Shown in pieces: positions 25,280-39,439 of a stretch of DNA of 64,000 nt (positions are counted from its first letter, which is position 1; the number at the start of each line of letters is the position of its first letter). Source of the DNA: Plectrocnemia conspersa. Taxonomy: Eukaryota; Arthropoda; Insecta; Trichoptera; Polycentropodidae. The notes under the pieces are model-generated. The model was not told the origin of the DNA. It worked only from the letters and a program-made list of their open reading frames with translations, and searched no databases. The stretch is taken from positions 806,001 through 870,000 of the forward strand of contig VTFK01000157.1 of NCBI GenBank assembly GCA_009617715.1, written 5' to 3'. The position numbers were made by a program, and so were the translations under genes.

Positions 25280-26900
25280 CTTAACACAGCTTTATCAGGT
25301 CAATGTTTAAATGAGTTTGTATTTACTATCAACTTTATGATTCTAGCGCTGCTAAAATAATATAATGCGAGTTATTTATTTTAAAGTACGTAGAATTTAT
25401 TGTTATTAAAAAGTTAAAGTTAAATATATCAAAGAATGCTTTCAGTGGAAATTTATTTAATCTATTATGGAAAAAAGATTCTCTACATTACTTATTCTTC
25501 TTCTTTTAGTGACACGTACGATTCATGGTATCTAAAAAGTTTTATAATAATACTACTGCGCAACTTCATAGTCTATAATTTTGCTTTAAATGGATTTAAT
25601 AAGTACTATATAATATGAAATTATTTCTGTCTAAGCAATTTTATGCTAAAATTATTCTTGCGCGCAACAAATGAAATCTGTCTGTTTTATTAAAGTAATA
25701 TAATAAGTGTTTTTATAGCACACCTATCCAGATAATACTACAAATTTATTAAATATTGCCTATTCAGAGTATCTTTTGGTGAGCTATTGCAGTAACATTT
25801 TACAAAGCAATAATTTAGTTATTTACGTTTAGTTTTTACGTATTCGTTCCATCACAACTTGGCATCGAAGGTCATGCCAACCCAGTCGCGTTATTGGAAT
25901 ATGGTACGACTTCTCGGCTGATCGTTATCAGTAATGGATCGATTATTCTATTTGTAAAGTTGATATTTTATGATTAAGTCTCATTTAGGTCGATTAACCA
26001 CATCTTTGCCCACACCAAAAGAGATGGCTACTTTGCATTTATTTAGGCACTAAGAAAAAAATGTATGTCTACCCAATATTAATAATGCTTCTGATACTAA
26101 ACAAACTTCAAATTATACGAAAGTAAGATAATTATTTAATTCTGCTAAAATCAGAGATGGATATATTTTAATTGTTTTTATGCTTTGAAATGTGTTGCAT
26201 CAACTTCCGTAGACATTAGAAAATTCCATTTTAATGCAATCATAAATCGTCTTCGAGATTTTAAAACACAATCTTAGCTTAGTAATAAGATTAAAACTCT
26301 GCTTAGACTGGTAAACACAGGTATTGAAACACTAACCCAGCAAAAGTTTTCCTAATTTAGTAACATTTTCAAAACCATTTTATCTTTCATCAACAATTAC
26401 CATTGTTATATATTTTTTTATGTTATCGCGAATAACAATACATCGTTAAAGGAAATAACTATCTTAGGATGAAAAAATATGTTGATGACGAGCTAGAAAG
26501 AAATTATAAATAACACACAATCCTCTAAAAAATATCTTAAATTAGCTTACATCGGCTGATCAAAGCAATTCAAGATATAAAAAAGCTAAATCTATCAGCA
26601 CTATTTTGCAAAAAGTAGCTGTGGATAAAATTAACGAATATTTTTAGTAAAGAGCCACTAAAAATATAATAACATTAATATTTAAGAAGCCTTTACTTTG
26701 AAAAAAACAAACCATCTGGAAAATCCTAAAATCTTAAGGATATTCGGTTAATTAAAACATAACTCTATCAATAGATTATTCTGTTTGCAAAATTAAGTAT
26801 ATAAAAATATTAGCGCAAGAACAGTTCCTATATATAATTTTACCACTGAACGTTTAAAAAATCTAACTGTTTATTGCTGAAAACGTATCTAAGTGATAAT
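25280..26900. other. AT-rich noncoding stretch
   Basis: A balanced patch at 25855-25950 is the only departure from AT-rich background. I recognise nothing. Confidence 0.5.
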
Positions 26901-26907
26901 ATATATC

Positions 26908-27675
26908 TGTGGCGACTGTCGACCACCATGAATAGTAACGGACAAAAAAAGGGCAATTGTCTCATTGTTAATGCCCGTAACCAAGAATGTTCACTGTTAA
27001 TAATGAGACAAACATCATGGCACAAGAGGGATTTCTTTTGACCACACAACACGGGTCGTTAAGAGAATCCCTTTTGTGACTAAACGGTGCGGATGCAATT
27101 AATCATCACAACAGCAAACCCTTTCCGTAGAATTCGAAAGTCGGAGCAAGCAAAAACTCGCTTCCAAATATGCAACATCCGATTTCTCGAATTCTACGAA
27201 GCGACTCCAGCGATTGGCTAGGAGATCGACGCACAAGCGTGATTGGCCAGCAAGGGTGCATCCCCTAGAAGAATATAAGCCCGGACTCCGACGAGGAGAA
27301 GGCAGTTGATCCGAGTTGATCCGCAGTGGACACAAGACCTTGGCAGATAGCCCGAGGCAATCAAGCGAGACGCTGAGGCACGAGACAGAGACCAGTTGCC
27401 AGAGAGCGGAATCAGCAGCAAACGACGACCAGCAGCCTTCCTGAGGAACCAGCTACGCGCCCCCACCTGACACTCCTGACACCTGTCGCATGCAACTTGA
27501 GCCATCCTGAGCATCATCAACTGCACGAACTCCGACATCACGAGAAACGTCACGCCATATTCGTCCATTAACAAACTTGTAAATATAAAATAATAAACAG
27601 TCTAATCGGATTCGACCAGGAGTCTCATTGGTCGCGAGGTCAACCACCCCTAGGGTTACGCTCCCTAAAGTGGTG
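26908..27675 (+). mobile_element. LTR of an LTR retrotransposon, family A, copy 1
   Basis: Starts TGTGGCGACTGTCG and is far richer in GC than its flanks. It has the parts of an LTR in order: a U3-like stretch, a TATA box tataag (27274-27279) followed by a GC-rich leader, and a polyadenylation signal aataaa (27592-27597). Near the end, tggtgcccccta at 27671-27682 could be the start of a primer-binding site, so the LTR may end around 27670. A related repeat lies inverted at the right end of the window. No gag or pol frame follows, so it is a solo or truncated copy. The open frames inside it are shadows. The family resembles Gypsy-type LTRs, but pol would be needed to prove that. Confidence 0.65.
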
Positions 27676-27689
27676 CCCCCTAAATAGCT

Positions 27690-30600
27690 ATTGTGATAAC
27701 TTACAAATTAGAAAAACTAACATCAAATGATAATATCGCTTCTTTAAGTTATTCTTAAGCTATTTAAGGAACAGAAACTCAAGCGCCACAAACCAAAACT
27801 TAAAGATTAGCAGATAATTCCGTCTTTCTAGTTTAGTTTTCAGGAAAAGCACTCGATCATAGAGCGAGAACATCGCACTATAAATGATTGTGATAGAACA
27901 CTTTAAGAAAAAAAAAATACGATTAGTATTAATCTTGGAAATTGCTTAAGCATTAAATAAAAAGTGGAACGAGGGGCTTGAATTTAAAATAAAAAACTTT
28001 TATTTATCTTTATTTGTTAGAAGTAAATCTAAAGTAACATAAATATACTAGAAAATTACACATTTATATCTCTTAAAACAAAAATAGACATATCATACAG
28101 GGTGGGGCATCTATATATTCTATATTTCTAGGGGACACTAAAGTAGGATGAGTTTAATTTGCTAGACTAGGCTTTGACGTATTGAGTACCCTGTAAGCGG
28201 GAACTGAATTTGATAGAGCATTGGCTGGCAAATTAAGCTTATCTTTATTCTATATTCCAACTATAGCTCTCTCAGTTTCTCTAAATGTATAGAAGATCTT
28301 TATGCCCTGATTAGCTTTGTTGTTCAAGCGTATTATGGAACAGCCGTTTTGTGATAACGAGGCAGAATGGCGACTGAATTTATACTGAAAAAACAAAGAC
28401 GTAGCTCTATTATAGGATCATTTGAACAACATAAAGTTTGGAAGCAGTGAGATCATACATTTAGCAATCACTAAAAGCATTTTTCCTATTAGCAATCTAT
28501 AACACTGGGGAGTAGTAAGTCAAAGTTTGAAGATAATTTAACATGCTGAATTTAAAACTGATTATCACAAATTTATATTGACTCGTAAATGAAATGAAAA
28601 AGATTATGCTACCTGCAAAGTAATTGCGCTTTTCTTCTTAATTGCTATGAAGCTCACTATATCAGAAGAGCCCATGTATTTTTTTGTGAATACTGTCTAT
28701 GTGTTTTAAGAAAAAGTACAGAAAATTGACTTTTTTCTGTCTAAAATGATTTGAAATTCCTAGAACGTTTTCAGCATTTAGTTAGCCATTTGTCTGATAT
28801 AATTCTTTAAACCTTTCAAAGCAAAACTATTATATGTATATTTTTTATTATACTATATTTATTTTAAATAGCTCAGTTAATTTTTCATATTCCTTTAATA
28901 TATGTAAGATATTTATGCTTTAAACTAATAAAAATTTTACTAGCTATAAAATCAGCGTTACATTGATTTAATTACACGGAAATTAAGAAGCAATGGCAGA
29001 AGAAACAGGATGATTTGTATAAGCTTAACAATAATATAATGATGATTGCTATTCACAAAGACTTAATAGTCTTGATATATTATAAATTATAATTATGTAA
29101 TACATATAATATCATATTAAAAATACATATGTAGTTTTACAAATCGAATAATAATATTCGCTATGATTTTTCGACGTCTTGTATGTATATAAAAATACAT
29201 TGAATTTTATTTGCCTTATTTCTAAAGATTTCATTGACTAAATAGTCGAACCTATTACCAAAGATTCGTAATACCATTTCACTAAAGTGGCATTTGGTCT
29301 TAGTTAAATTAAATTAAGTGGAATATTGACATTTTGCCTAATGGGAACCCTCGGGATTAAGGACACCGCAAAATTCTTGGGTTGTCCAACTAGCTGTCGT
29401 TAATCGAACATTATGGTAATTTGTAAAAGCACATCGAGAAAGAAGATTCAATTTGAATTGATGACGTTGACCGTTTCTCTGATCGATACTGAAATCGGAT
29501 TACTTTTCTACGCGAAATTGTCGCAGAGAATAATGGGTACCCATAAAATAAGCATTGGCGAATAGATTCGACTGTGGATCGAATCGAAGGCAATATAATC
29601 TACATTAATTGTGTTCGTTATTAGTTTTCTGCCAATCTGTTTCGTGTGGACCTAATTTATGAAAATGCTCTTTCGTATTCGACAAATGGAATAGCGCTGT
29701 ATTTTGTTGTTTGAATGCCGAGACCCAACCCTCTTTTAACCTTCAGGGTCTATCTATTTGAGTACGTATAAAGTTTTCAGAGAAAAAGTCACTGTATATT
29801 AGGTTGAACAAGTTTCTATGGATTTACGGTTTTACGATTGTACAAAGTTCAGACAAAATGTTTCGAAAATCTAGATAAAAAAGAGTAATTACTATTTTAA
29901 ATTAATACTTGATTAAAATATGTACATTTAAATTATTAAAAGCTCAAAATATTCTAGATTTAGTCTAACTAAAAATGTATGTACTTACAATTAGGACTTT
30001 TATCAAATTATTCATGAATGTACATAATATATTTTTAAGGGACATTTGAAAAGTTCAAGACTTGCTGTATAGATTTTGATATTATATTTAATTTAGTAGG
30101 TTCTAGTTATTTTAGTGTTGTTTGTAAATATATACATAACCTTTACAGTAGATGCCCTAAAAGTGCTACATTGTTTTTGAAAATCGTCGATTAATGTTTA
30201 TCAGATTAACAAAATATTTTATTTCAGCAGAATAAGTATTTATTAAAAATCCATTTATCCATTAATCCAAGGTATTTCAATAATTTTTTTAATTAAACAA
30301 TACCACTGAGAAAGTCTGGGTCAACTACTACACTCGAAAACAAAATACTATGTAGAATATTACTTATAAATTATATTCTAAATGATCAATACAAGCTAAA
30401 CTTTTAAATAAACCAAACCAAAAAATCGTAAGAAAAAATACAAGGGTTATTTATAATCACAAAAAATATTTTTATCACGTCCTTTAAAAATGAATTGAAG
30501 TATAATTTGCTGCCTATCTACTTCATTCGCCTGATTTATTTCCGTCTAAATTTTGTATGCTGAAAAAACTCCGGGGTAGTAAGAAAATCTCTTCAAATAA

Positions 30601-32280
30601 AGAAGACAATTCTTTGTGTGTGTGTAATATAATGTATTCTTAGATAAGACAATTTGCATTATAAATGTACAAAAATATTCCGAGCACGTGCAAATAAGTG
30701 AATGTCTGAAAGGTTCTGATTCGAGGTATGATGAGTACGTGATTTATATAAAGGACTTTCTCGACGCCTGCAGATTTTAATAATTTACTGGATAAACCTT
30801 ATAACTTATCTGGCTACTTAAAAGCACGACTTACATTTCTTGGATGAATTAAAGCACATTTTAAAAAATAATCAGAATATTGTGGAAAATTTACATTAAA
30901 AAATAAAGCAAAAATTCTCGGTGAAACACGACGAAATTTAATTAAAAAAAAAAAAAAAACATTTAAACAGTTCTAGCTTGAATCTGATTTAAGACGCTGT
31001 TTTGCTTTAAAAAATTTTAAGTGTGTCTAAGGATGTTCTTAAATATTTACCGCTGTTCCTTTTAAATAAAAAAATATGCGCCTGGACTCTTTTAACGAGA
31101 GTTCTCTATTTATTCCTTTCAAAAAGAAATACGTGTCAGTGGGGGTGAAAATGAGAATTTACGAGTTCGCAAAAGTGGGTCAAGTAAAGACAATTTTTTG
31201 TACCGAACAAAATGGAAGCACCCTATTCACAATTCAATAACATAAAGTTAAATTATTGCCATTAACCGCAACGCTATCTTAGAATATAAAGGGCGATTTA
31301 TTGCGCTGAATGAGAATGAACTTATATATATACTATATATATTGCCAGCCAATAATAAATTACACGTAGCTTGTCAAATTTGATCAAAATCATAAATGTG
31401 TACTTAAAATAAAACCTTGAATGGATGGTTATAATTAAAAATAGTACACAGAGAATTTTAAAAGCTATAGAATAAAATAAAAAGTACCTTTTTTTTAACT
31501 ATTTTTTTTGACATGAATATTTGCAAAATGTATGTATGTTTTTATAAAAATACATTGACTTTAAAGAAGTGTTCTAAATACATTAAAAGTCAATCCTTTA
31601 TTTATATAATTAAAAAATAAATGATTATTAAGACAATCATATATAAGTAATAAGCAAAGTTATAATTAACCAGATTTAATTTATGAATCGCGATTCGATT
31701 ATATTGGATAAGTGGAAATAGGATGTTCCGAACGTAACTTAGCACAACATTTTCATGTCAGAATGTAATTACATGTGGTGAAATCGAATCGATTTCCTTT
31801 CAATTTTCATTCGAGTTCCCTGAGGAGTTTTACCCATTTTCATGCCATTCATAGTCTCACTTCTGAAAGCTTTTTCATATCCTCGCGCATTACGCGGAAT
31901 TATCGAGAGGTCAAAGCACAACCAACACACGTACACACACACAGATTCGTTGTATTTTCATTGTTATTATATTTATCTTTATGAGAAGCTGAAAAAAATA
32001 ATATTCCAGAGCGACACGGAATACTACTGTACATATAATAACAAAGCTTTTAGCGACTTGCAGTACAAACAGAATCAGCTTTCATATTTTAGTTGACCAA
32101 CAACTGAAAAAGCTTTGTGACATGAAAGAGGGAGTTTTGTGTGATTTTTGTTGCAAAGTAATATTTTTATTATGTAGGAGAATCCGGAATAAATTTACGA
32201 TTTTTTCCTGTATTTTATTTTTAACTTAGTTTATGTATGTGCCTTACAATTATTGTCCTCTTGTTTTGATTAATTTAATA
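27690..32280. other. Noncoding stretch with two balanced patches
   Basis: AT-rich apart from patches at 29340-29690 and 31680-31930, which lack open frames of interest and may be regulatory DNA. The 28098-28193 MITE candidate is listed separately. A poly(A) run lies at 30943-30959. Confidence 0.45.
28098..28193. mobile_element. Possible MITE with CAGGGT ends
   Basis: CAGGGT at 28098 and ACCCTG ending at 28193 are inverted, each flanked by TA. CAGGGT-type ends are frequent in Tc1/mariner-related insect elements. Only six bases plus the TA match, so chance is not excluded. Confidence 0.3.
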
Positions 32281-32297
32281 CAATTAACATTATTCAT

Positions 32298-32930
32298 TAT
32301 GTTGATGATGTCGGCAGTATTTACAGAGAATGTTAACGACATTTAAAGATCCCTCGACAGTGTAAATAAAGAATGCTTAAAAAAGGGCATACGAATTACC
32401 ATAGATAAAACAAAATGTATGGTTATAAGCAAGCTCCCCATGAGCCTGGCAACCTTAACATTAGACTGAGATAAAACTGAGAGGGTGAAGCATTTAAAAT
32501 ACATGGGTAGTAAGGTAAATGACGAAATAGAGATTAGAATCCGCATCAAAATTAATATATCAGTTTTGAAAATTTAAAGCAGTTTCACTTAGTACTAACA
32601 TCTCCAGCTTAGAATTAAATGTCTTGTCAGTGCTATTATATGGATACAAGAACTGGTCTTTAAAATATATTCAATAAATAGAATGGAAGCGTATGCCTAA
32701 AGAGTCTTTAATGATTGAATTCTCTTATTGCGATCGAGTACTCCTTTCAAACATCAAATGGAGGAAGATGTAGTACCTCGAACATATGATTCGAGGTCTA
32801 AAATATGGGCTTTTTTATACCGTAGTATAAATATGGATCGGACGAAAGAAGATATCTTGATTGCGAAACAGATACATGTGGAAGAGAATACCAGATGAAT
32901 AAGTGTTTCATGCAGCCAAGGACCAGGAGA
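32298..32930 (+). pseudogene. LINE reverse transcriptase fossil with YVDD motif
   Basis: The plus strand reads YVDDVGS at 32298-32318, the RT catalytic box (family YADD). Next come the GIRITIDKTKCMVIS block near 32370-32420, then ERVKHLKYMGSKVND near 32480-32525, all standard landmarks of LINE RT palm and thumb. After a frameshift, EHMIRGLKYGLF near 32780-32815 corresponds to a conserved C-terminal segment (GHMxRGxKYGLL in insect elements). The element uses RT to copy its RNA at a nicked target. The sequence before YVDD is not recognisable, stops break every frame, and the copy is dead. Several insect LINE clades share these blocks, so I leave the clade open. Confidence 0.8.
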
Positions 32931-33319
32931 AATATTTGGAAGAAGGTATAGTACACATGTTCCTGATCTTGACATGGGTTTTCCTTATAATGGCTGTTCA
33001 AGCGGTCAAGCAGAGCACTGAAGTGCTCTTCCTATTTATTTTATTATATTTGTTTTATGAATCAAAATTTTTCCTAGTTTTTTCCTAACGTACGCATATT
33101 AAGCTTGTGTTGAAAAGTCTTTTAATTTATTATTTAATTTTTTTCTATTCTTATTTCGGCACAGTTTTGTTGAATAATATGATTAATTTTTTTTATTAGG
33201 TTTGAGAGTATAAACATAAAATACAAAAATATATTTCTAGATTACATTTAAATTTAAATATACAGCCATTTCAACATACGTTCAATAATAGAAACTGGCT
33301 GTAAAGTGACAAGGTCCTA

Positions 33320-33900
33320 AATCAATCCTAAATTTCGCACACCCGGCGTCCCTAGTTACGATCGACATTCGAATCCTGAACACCATGCTTAACGCACCAG
33401 CGAGAATGAATTGCTCCAAATTGTCGAGGAAATCACGCTGAAAAAGGTTTCGCACAACTGGCTCTCCATCCGAAATTGTCTTCGGTTAAGCCGACTATTT
33501 TATTTGATCGATCGTCCGCTTTACGTGTTCGCCCATATGATAGAATTGCTATTAATAAGCACAGTTCACCGTCACGCCGAACTTATCTGATTAAAAGTTT
33601 TCCAGGACGGTTCTTCGCAGCTTTACGGCGAAACAAATAAAACTAAATTCAAGCATTACGGAGCTGAGAGAGCAGAACTTTGGCGATGTGCGTTAAAGCT
33701 CGCGAAATCGGACGCGCCGAAATTCACGCTCGTCAAAAGTTACCGAAAACGTTTAATTGAAAGCTCGATTCGCGTCCGAATTTTAATTAAGCGAAAGCTC
33801 GGATCTGCCTCTCGTAACTGTTTTCGAAAATTAAAACTAAAAACGCCTACAAATCTACGGCTTTGCAGATTAATTTGCGTTCAAGATGAAAATTTTCAAC
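33320..33900. other. GC-richer noncoding island, candidate regulatory DNA
   Basis: A long balanced stretch just after a LINE fossil. It contains atcgatcgtccgctt near 33510, repeated gaaagctcg (33758 and 33791), and ctcgcgaaatcggacgcg near 33700. It ends sharply into AT-rich DNA. There are no long frames, repeat ends or homology that I recognise. Confidence 0.4.
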
Positions 33901-33909
33901 GTTTGCATA

Positions 33910-36900
33910 ATTTTAAGTATTCAAGACAAACCTACGCAATCGTCATACTAATGTTTTTATTAACGCTTATTCAAGTTTAAATTAAAAAATAAAATTGAAA
34001 TAAAAACTTATGTTGTAACTTTTAAGTTTCATCGCTGGCACTGCTTGAACAAGCGATCTTCAATACATAGTTTTATACCACCAAACTAATAATACATTTT
34101 TATATCAGTAAAAGTGTATGCCCTAATAATCCAGAGTTCATCATGGGCTGAGTTGCATTCATCATAATTAAAAATAGCTAGTCGTTGTCTCAATAATATA
34201 CATATATGTATATACAGCCTTGGCCTTAATATGATGAACTCTTTACAAGTGCATAGTCTGACCGAAATTATTATATAATTTTACTGCAATGTATATGCCT
34301 AACCAATTAATGATATATTTATTGTCGTAGCCTAAAATGGCGAAAATATAACCCACAAGTTGTATTTTTGTCATTACCGAAAAATATAAACTGTATAGTT
34401 GAATGAATTTCAGTATTTAATATATTTAAAGTAGCTGTGAGTATTGTTTGACTTTGATTAACTTTGCCAATAGAAATTATTAACCATAACTTTAAAATAA
34501 TAAATTATTATAAAAACTCTTTGTTTAATTTTATTATAATAAATTATTATTAAAAAAACAAGATATTCGTAAAATGTCTTGTATTTTTATCAAAGTAAAT
34601 AATATATTCCATTATTTAATGTTGCCAAAGACTTTATGTAAATAGACCATATATTTTTATGGAACTGCCCGAGTTTAATATTTTAATTGAAATCAATCAT
34701 CTGAATTTTTAACTATAACTGAAGTTATATTGAAACCCACAAAAAGTTATAATGTATTTAAATTTTAGTAAGAAATACTGCATAAAATATTTAAAACACG
34801 CTGAAAAATATACAGACGAGAAATAGTGGTGCTATATCTGAAAGAGGCAGTAATGTTAGCTAATGTTTATTTTTCAACTTACAGAATAATAAAGTTTTTT
34901 TTATTTTGATTTGTCTTCTAAACACTTTTAATGAAATATCAGCTTTTGTTGCATTGCCTATAAGTCTTAACCAGACAAATATTTAAGTATATATGTATTT
35001 ATTTTTTCCTTTTACACATTGTTTTAAGAAGATCATCAAATCAACTTTTGTTTGAAGAGAAGTTAAAAAATATACATATGTCTTAGAAAAGCATTTCTAT
35101 TTTACATCACTTTTTGTGTAAATGTGCAAAGATCTATCGTAACAAATCCACTAAACTCCGTCAATATCTAGAGAATATAACTAATAATTTTTTTTGTCCA
35201 CTGAAAATTTTAACCATAATGAAAACATATCAGATATTTAGAAACAGGCTCACTAAACACACTTACAATATTTTTTTCAGAATGTAATCTTAGTAAGTAA
35301 GTACCTAAATAGTAAAACTTCTTGAATCAAAATGCTGTTATTAAATCTAATAATATTATAGACAAAAAATAAGCTAATAGATTACAATACGTTGAGTTTC
35401 TAATATCAAATTTATTGAATAAAAGTAGATATACACACAGCACACATAAAACTTTAAAGTTTGTAGCTCTATTATGAAACGCATTGAACAAATACTTTCA
35501 TGTAACTATCCTAACCTTTCAATTCAATTTTCGCCATAGAAATAAATTTGTCACACTCAGTCTAGCATTGTTGTGGACATTTGTATCATATATTTCAATG
35601 TCACAAACAAAGTATCCAAAATATTTAATCATGCAAGCTTGTAAAACTATTTCAATGTAGGATAAAACTAAGCTGCTATATCATAATTTAATTAAATTCT
35701 TTATTTATTTAATGTTTCTTTTTAAGTAGTTGATACATACATATAAATTGGAATAAATTATAAGAAAAACAACGAAAACTTATATTATTATTTAATCTAG
35801 CCCAGTCTAACCTAATTTAATATTTTTATATACTTCATCTTTATATATTAAATGTCAAGTTATATATAATACGTACATACATAATTAAACATTTGATAGT
35901 AAAAGACGTACCCAACATTAATATAAAGTACATAAGTTGCGAGACTCGAGCGTGAATATTTTCGCTTGAAACTTTTCCGTTTATATTTGAGGAATTTTCT
36001 CAATTAACATCGACTTTGGAATCTTTGTGACCTTCAACTTCAAGAGTCGAGCTCGTCGTTATAAGTTTTATAAAAAAATAAACCTTAATGACATATAACA
36101 AAGATACTAGTAAATGTATTTTTTTAAATTTGTAATAAGGTAATTGTCTGACGGATATGAATCTTATAAATCAGTAATAATACAAAAAGAGAAAAAATAT
36201 ATTATGCATGGATACCAAAAATTATGAATTTAAGATTTAATTTTTTTTCTATCTGCTTTCATTAAAATTATGGCTAAAATTATAATGAGCCGTATTACGA
36301 AATTAATTAGTTTTATTAAAATTTACATTTTAAACGCGCTTTGTGGATTACAACAGGAATCTGTAGAATATTTTATTCAAGTGGGTTTCAAAAGATTCAA
36401 GTACTCGCAAATTATCGTTAATTATAGAAGGCAAATCTAAAAAAAATATTTGTAAATATTAATATTTAACTTTCTTAAAATCCAATTATTTTTATGGCTT
36501 TCATAATTTAAATATTATATATGTATATTTATTTTTGTAAATAATTTGGCAAATAAATAGAAAATAAAATGAATTAAAAATAATTTCTTTATTACGTTAA
36601 TCAGATTTACTACTTCGGTTAATTTTCAAAGACGTTTGATGTCAAAATAATACATATTACATAGTAAAGTCAATTTAAAAATGTTTAGAAAAACATTCCA
36701 TGCTACCCAAAATTGATTGGCACGCGTTCAATTCTTCATATATTACAACACGACGTGATTACAAACAGAATGCCGTCGGATTAAATTCTCCAAGATTATA
36801 TTAGGATATTCGACTGACATATCTGCGAGGCAACCCAATTTCAAACGTCATATCAAATTGTTATTTTATACGAGATTGATGTAGCATGACTTCCAGCCTA

Positions 36901-38730
36901 CGTACACTTCTAATACTAAGTAAATAAATCGCAAATCTCATGGGATATTATTATTATCGGGGCTAAGTTACCAGACTGTATTCCACGCATCAAAACAAAT
37001 CAATATCCTATCAAATTTCGACAAAGTACTTAAGAATGCTATTTTACGTACTAGATAAAAATATTTTTTTTTGTAAAAGCTGCACAAGGAAAGTAAAAAG
37101 CTTGTTTCGTTGGTTGCAAAAAGCTCGTAAATATACTATGGGGTAGAATGTCTTTGGAATACAAATGGGAGTAAAAAGCACTTTTAAGAATTTATTACAC
37201 ACCTGCATTCGCACAAAGGGTTATATAATATAAAAATAATTGCATATTTGTGTATATGTATAATAAGAAAAGTTTAATGGTAGTGTAGACTACAAAGGAA
37301 ATTCTCCATGTTTTTTTAAGACCGTGATCATCATGACGCTGCCGTAAATTAATAATCCCCTTTGCTAGTTTATGTAAGTATATAACCCTTAAAACCATCA
37401 CGACTCAATGAAATATTAAAGATCTTTGTTTCTCAATATTAAAGGTCGAACTTTTGCATCCATAAAGGTGAGTAATTATTTTATAATTGTAAGACTGATA
37501 TATTTAAATATATATTTGTAATTAAGATATTACGAAAGCACGCTGTAGGTGAAAGAAATAAGGCGATTATACTGAGATTCAAAACCTTTGTACTTTTACT
37601 CGTCGTTCTAAGTTTCGTTGCCTTACAAGGCACGTACTAAGGATATATTTATGCCACGCATTCTAATGAGCTCAACACAACATCTCTGAGGAATACCAAG
37701 ACATTGCTCGGAAACATCAATATAAAGAGAAAATTGAAATTCTTTGTATATCTGCATTTTTATTTTTCTATAATTTACTTTTATAAATAATTCATTTATC
37801 ATCTTACAAAGCTTATATATAGAACTTACTGTGTCAATTATTTAAACACTAAAAGATAGAGAAAATATGTTGCGACTATAAAGAACAATACACACCTTAG
37901 AATGTATTTTTTTATTACCAATAACATTTAAAATCGTACTATATATAAATAATAAGTGCTGCGGTCACAATAAAAACTTTTGTCTAAGAATATCAGCATT
38001 ATTGAAGATATTAAAATATTTTACCGATTGTGATAATAGTGTTTATTTTTTACCTATTCATATTTAATCGCTTGAACAAGCCGAACCTTCATTTTCATGA
38101 CGTTGTTGATATTAGAAAATTTCATTAACAAAATCGTAGCAGACTCAATATTTGCAGTGCTAATTCCGTTTTAGAATCCATGCTCCCAACTAAACTTTGT
38201 CGCTTGGCAAAGCGAAACAAGCTAAGAAGATTGAGAGGATAAGTATTTATACAGAGTCTCAACGCCTTTAAGGACTCGCTTATTAACTGCTCGTGTACCT
38301 TTGTATAAATGGATGTAACGCTGTATTTAAATTGTGTTTGTGAAAGTTTAAACGAAATTAATACGGTTAAAAAAATACGGTAATACCATCGTTATTATCT
38401 CGAAACAAAGACGAGAAAGTCTGCGATAACGTGCGCGAACATGTTTTAAACAGACTTAGTAGCCAACTTTATAATTGAACTTTTGAACATTCGCGAAAAT
38501 TATCAAGTAATTATGACAACAGGTGTTTTCGGCACAGTTCAGCAAATGTTTAACGGCGGAACCATAGATTACCAGGTTTGCTTATCAAATTTTAGTTAAT
38601 CTATTCTAATGTATAAAGCGTAAATACAAATCACTTAGTCAACTAATTACTCGGTGTGACAGGAAATATAATGATAAATTTCAATAAATTAAATATTAAT
38701 ACATGCTATAAAATACATTACTAGGTACTC
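33910..38730. other. AT-rich noncoding stretch
   Basis: No exon or transposon recognised. Balanced patches at 35930-36060, 36700-36860 and 38080-38580 could be regulatory. A taatacattt-rich background with many short palindromes fills the rest. Confidence 0.45.
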
Positions 38731-38742
38731 AAATATATACTA

Positions 38743-38796
38743 TTTTTAATTTCGATATGACCCATCTGATAAAATGGGTCAAATCGAAATTAAAAA
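38743..38796. repeat. Near-perfect hairpin, pre-miRNA-sized
   Basis: Arms 38743-38764 and 38775-38796 pair at 21 of 22 positions around a 10-base loop (tctgataaaa). The arm core is tttcgatatgaccca. The stem can continue outward through an internal loop to atat/atat near 38735 and 38803. Size and shape fit a microRNA-like precursor, a mirtron-like hairpin or a tiny fold-back MITE; the near-perfect pairing favours the last. Either strand could fold. Confidence 0.7.
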
Positions 38797-39439
38797 GAAC
38801 ATATAATTGTTACTCTAAAACCACAATAAAACCAAGAATTTATATTGCGCATTTATCATACAATTTAACATCGATTTAATGTATCACATAATAAGCTTTC
38901 CAAAATGGGTTATTTTAATGCGTACTACGTACATTTTATTAAAAAGAAGAAGACATTAAGAACCTGTTTATTGCATCATTACACACGACAATAAAACATA
39001 TTTGTACTCATTTATTGTTCCGTTGTAGCTAATTGCATATTTTGTATCAAACAAAATTAAGGAAAGCTGGTTTTGATCTATAAAATGAATGGCAGGTAAG
39101 TTCGGAGAAGGGCTGGATATCGGCTCATACTTTGGGTCGATTGGACTGTGAAAGTTCAATCTCAGGAGAGTGGAATAGATTGGAAAATATATCTCTTAAA
39201 GACGATAGAATACAGATTGACTAACTAATTTTTTAATTCAAGTTTATATATTTAAGAAAAGTATTGTTCCTGATTGATTTTTTCAATTTTAAGATGGCAC
39301 AAAGACATATCTACATGTATTTTATTGTAATAATGCTCTATCTACTTTAATATGGTCCTTGGGGTTTTCGGTAAAACCAAATATTGTCTTAGGAAGACCA
39401 CAAAAAATGACTATTAATTATTATTGCTATATACATTTT

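Noticed and set aside
27099..27647. Three overlapping minus-strand frames
   Set aside because: They lie inside the GC-rich LTR of family A, antisense to its TATA box, and exist because GC-rich DNA has few stops.
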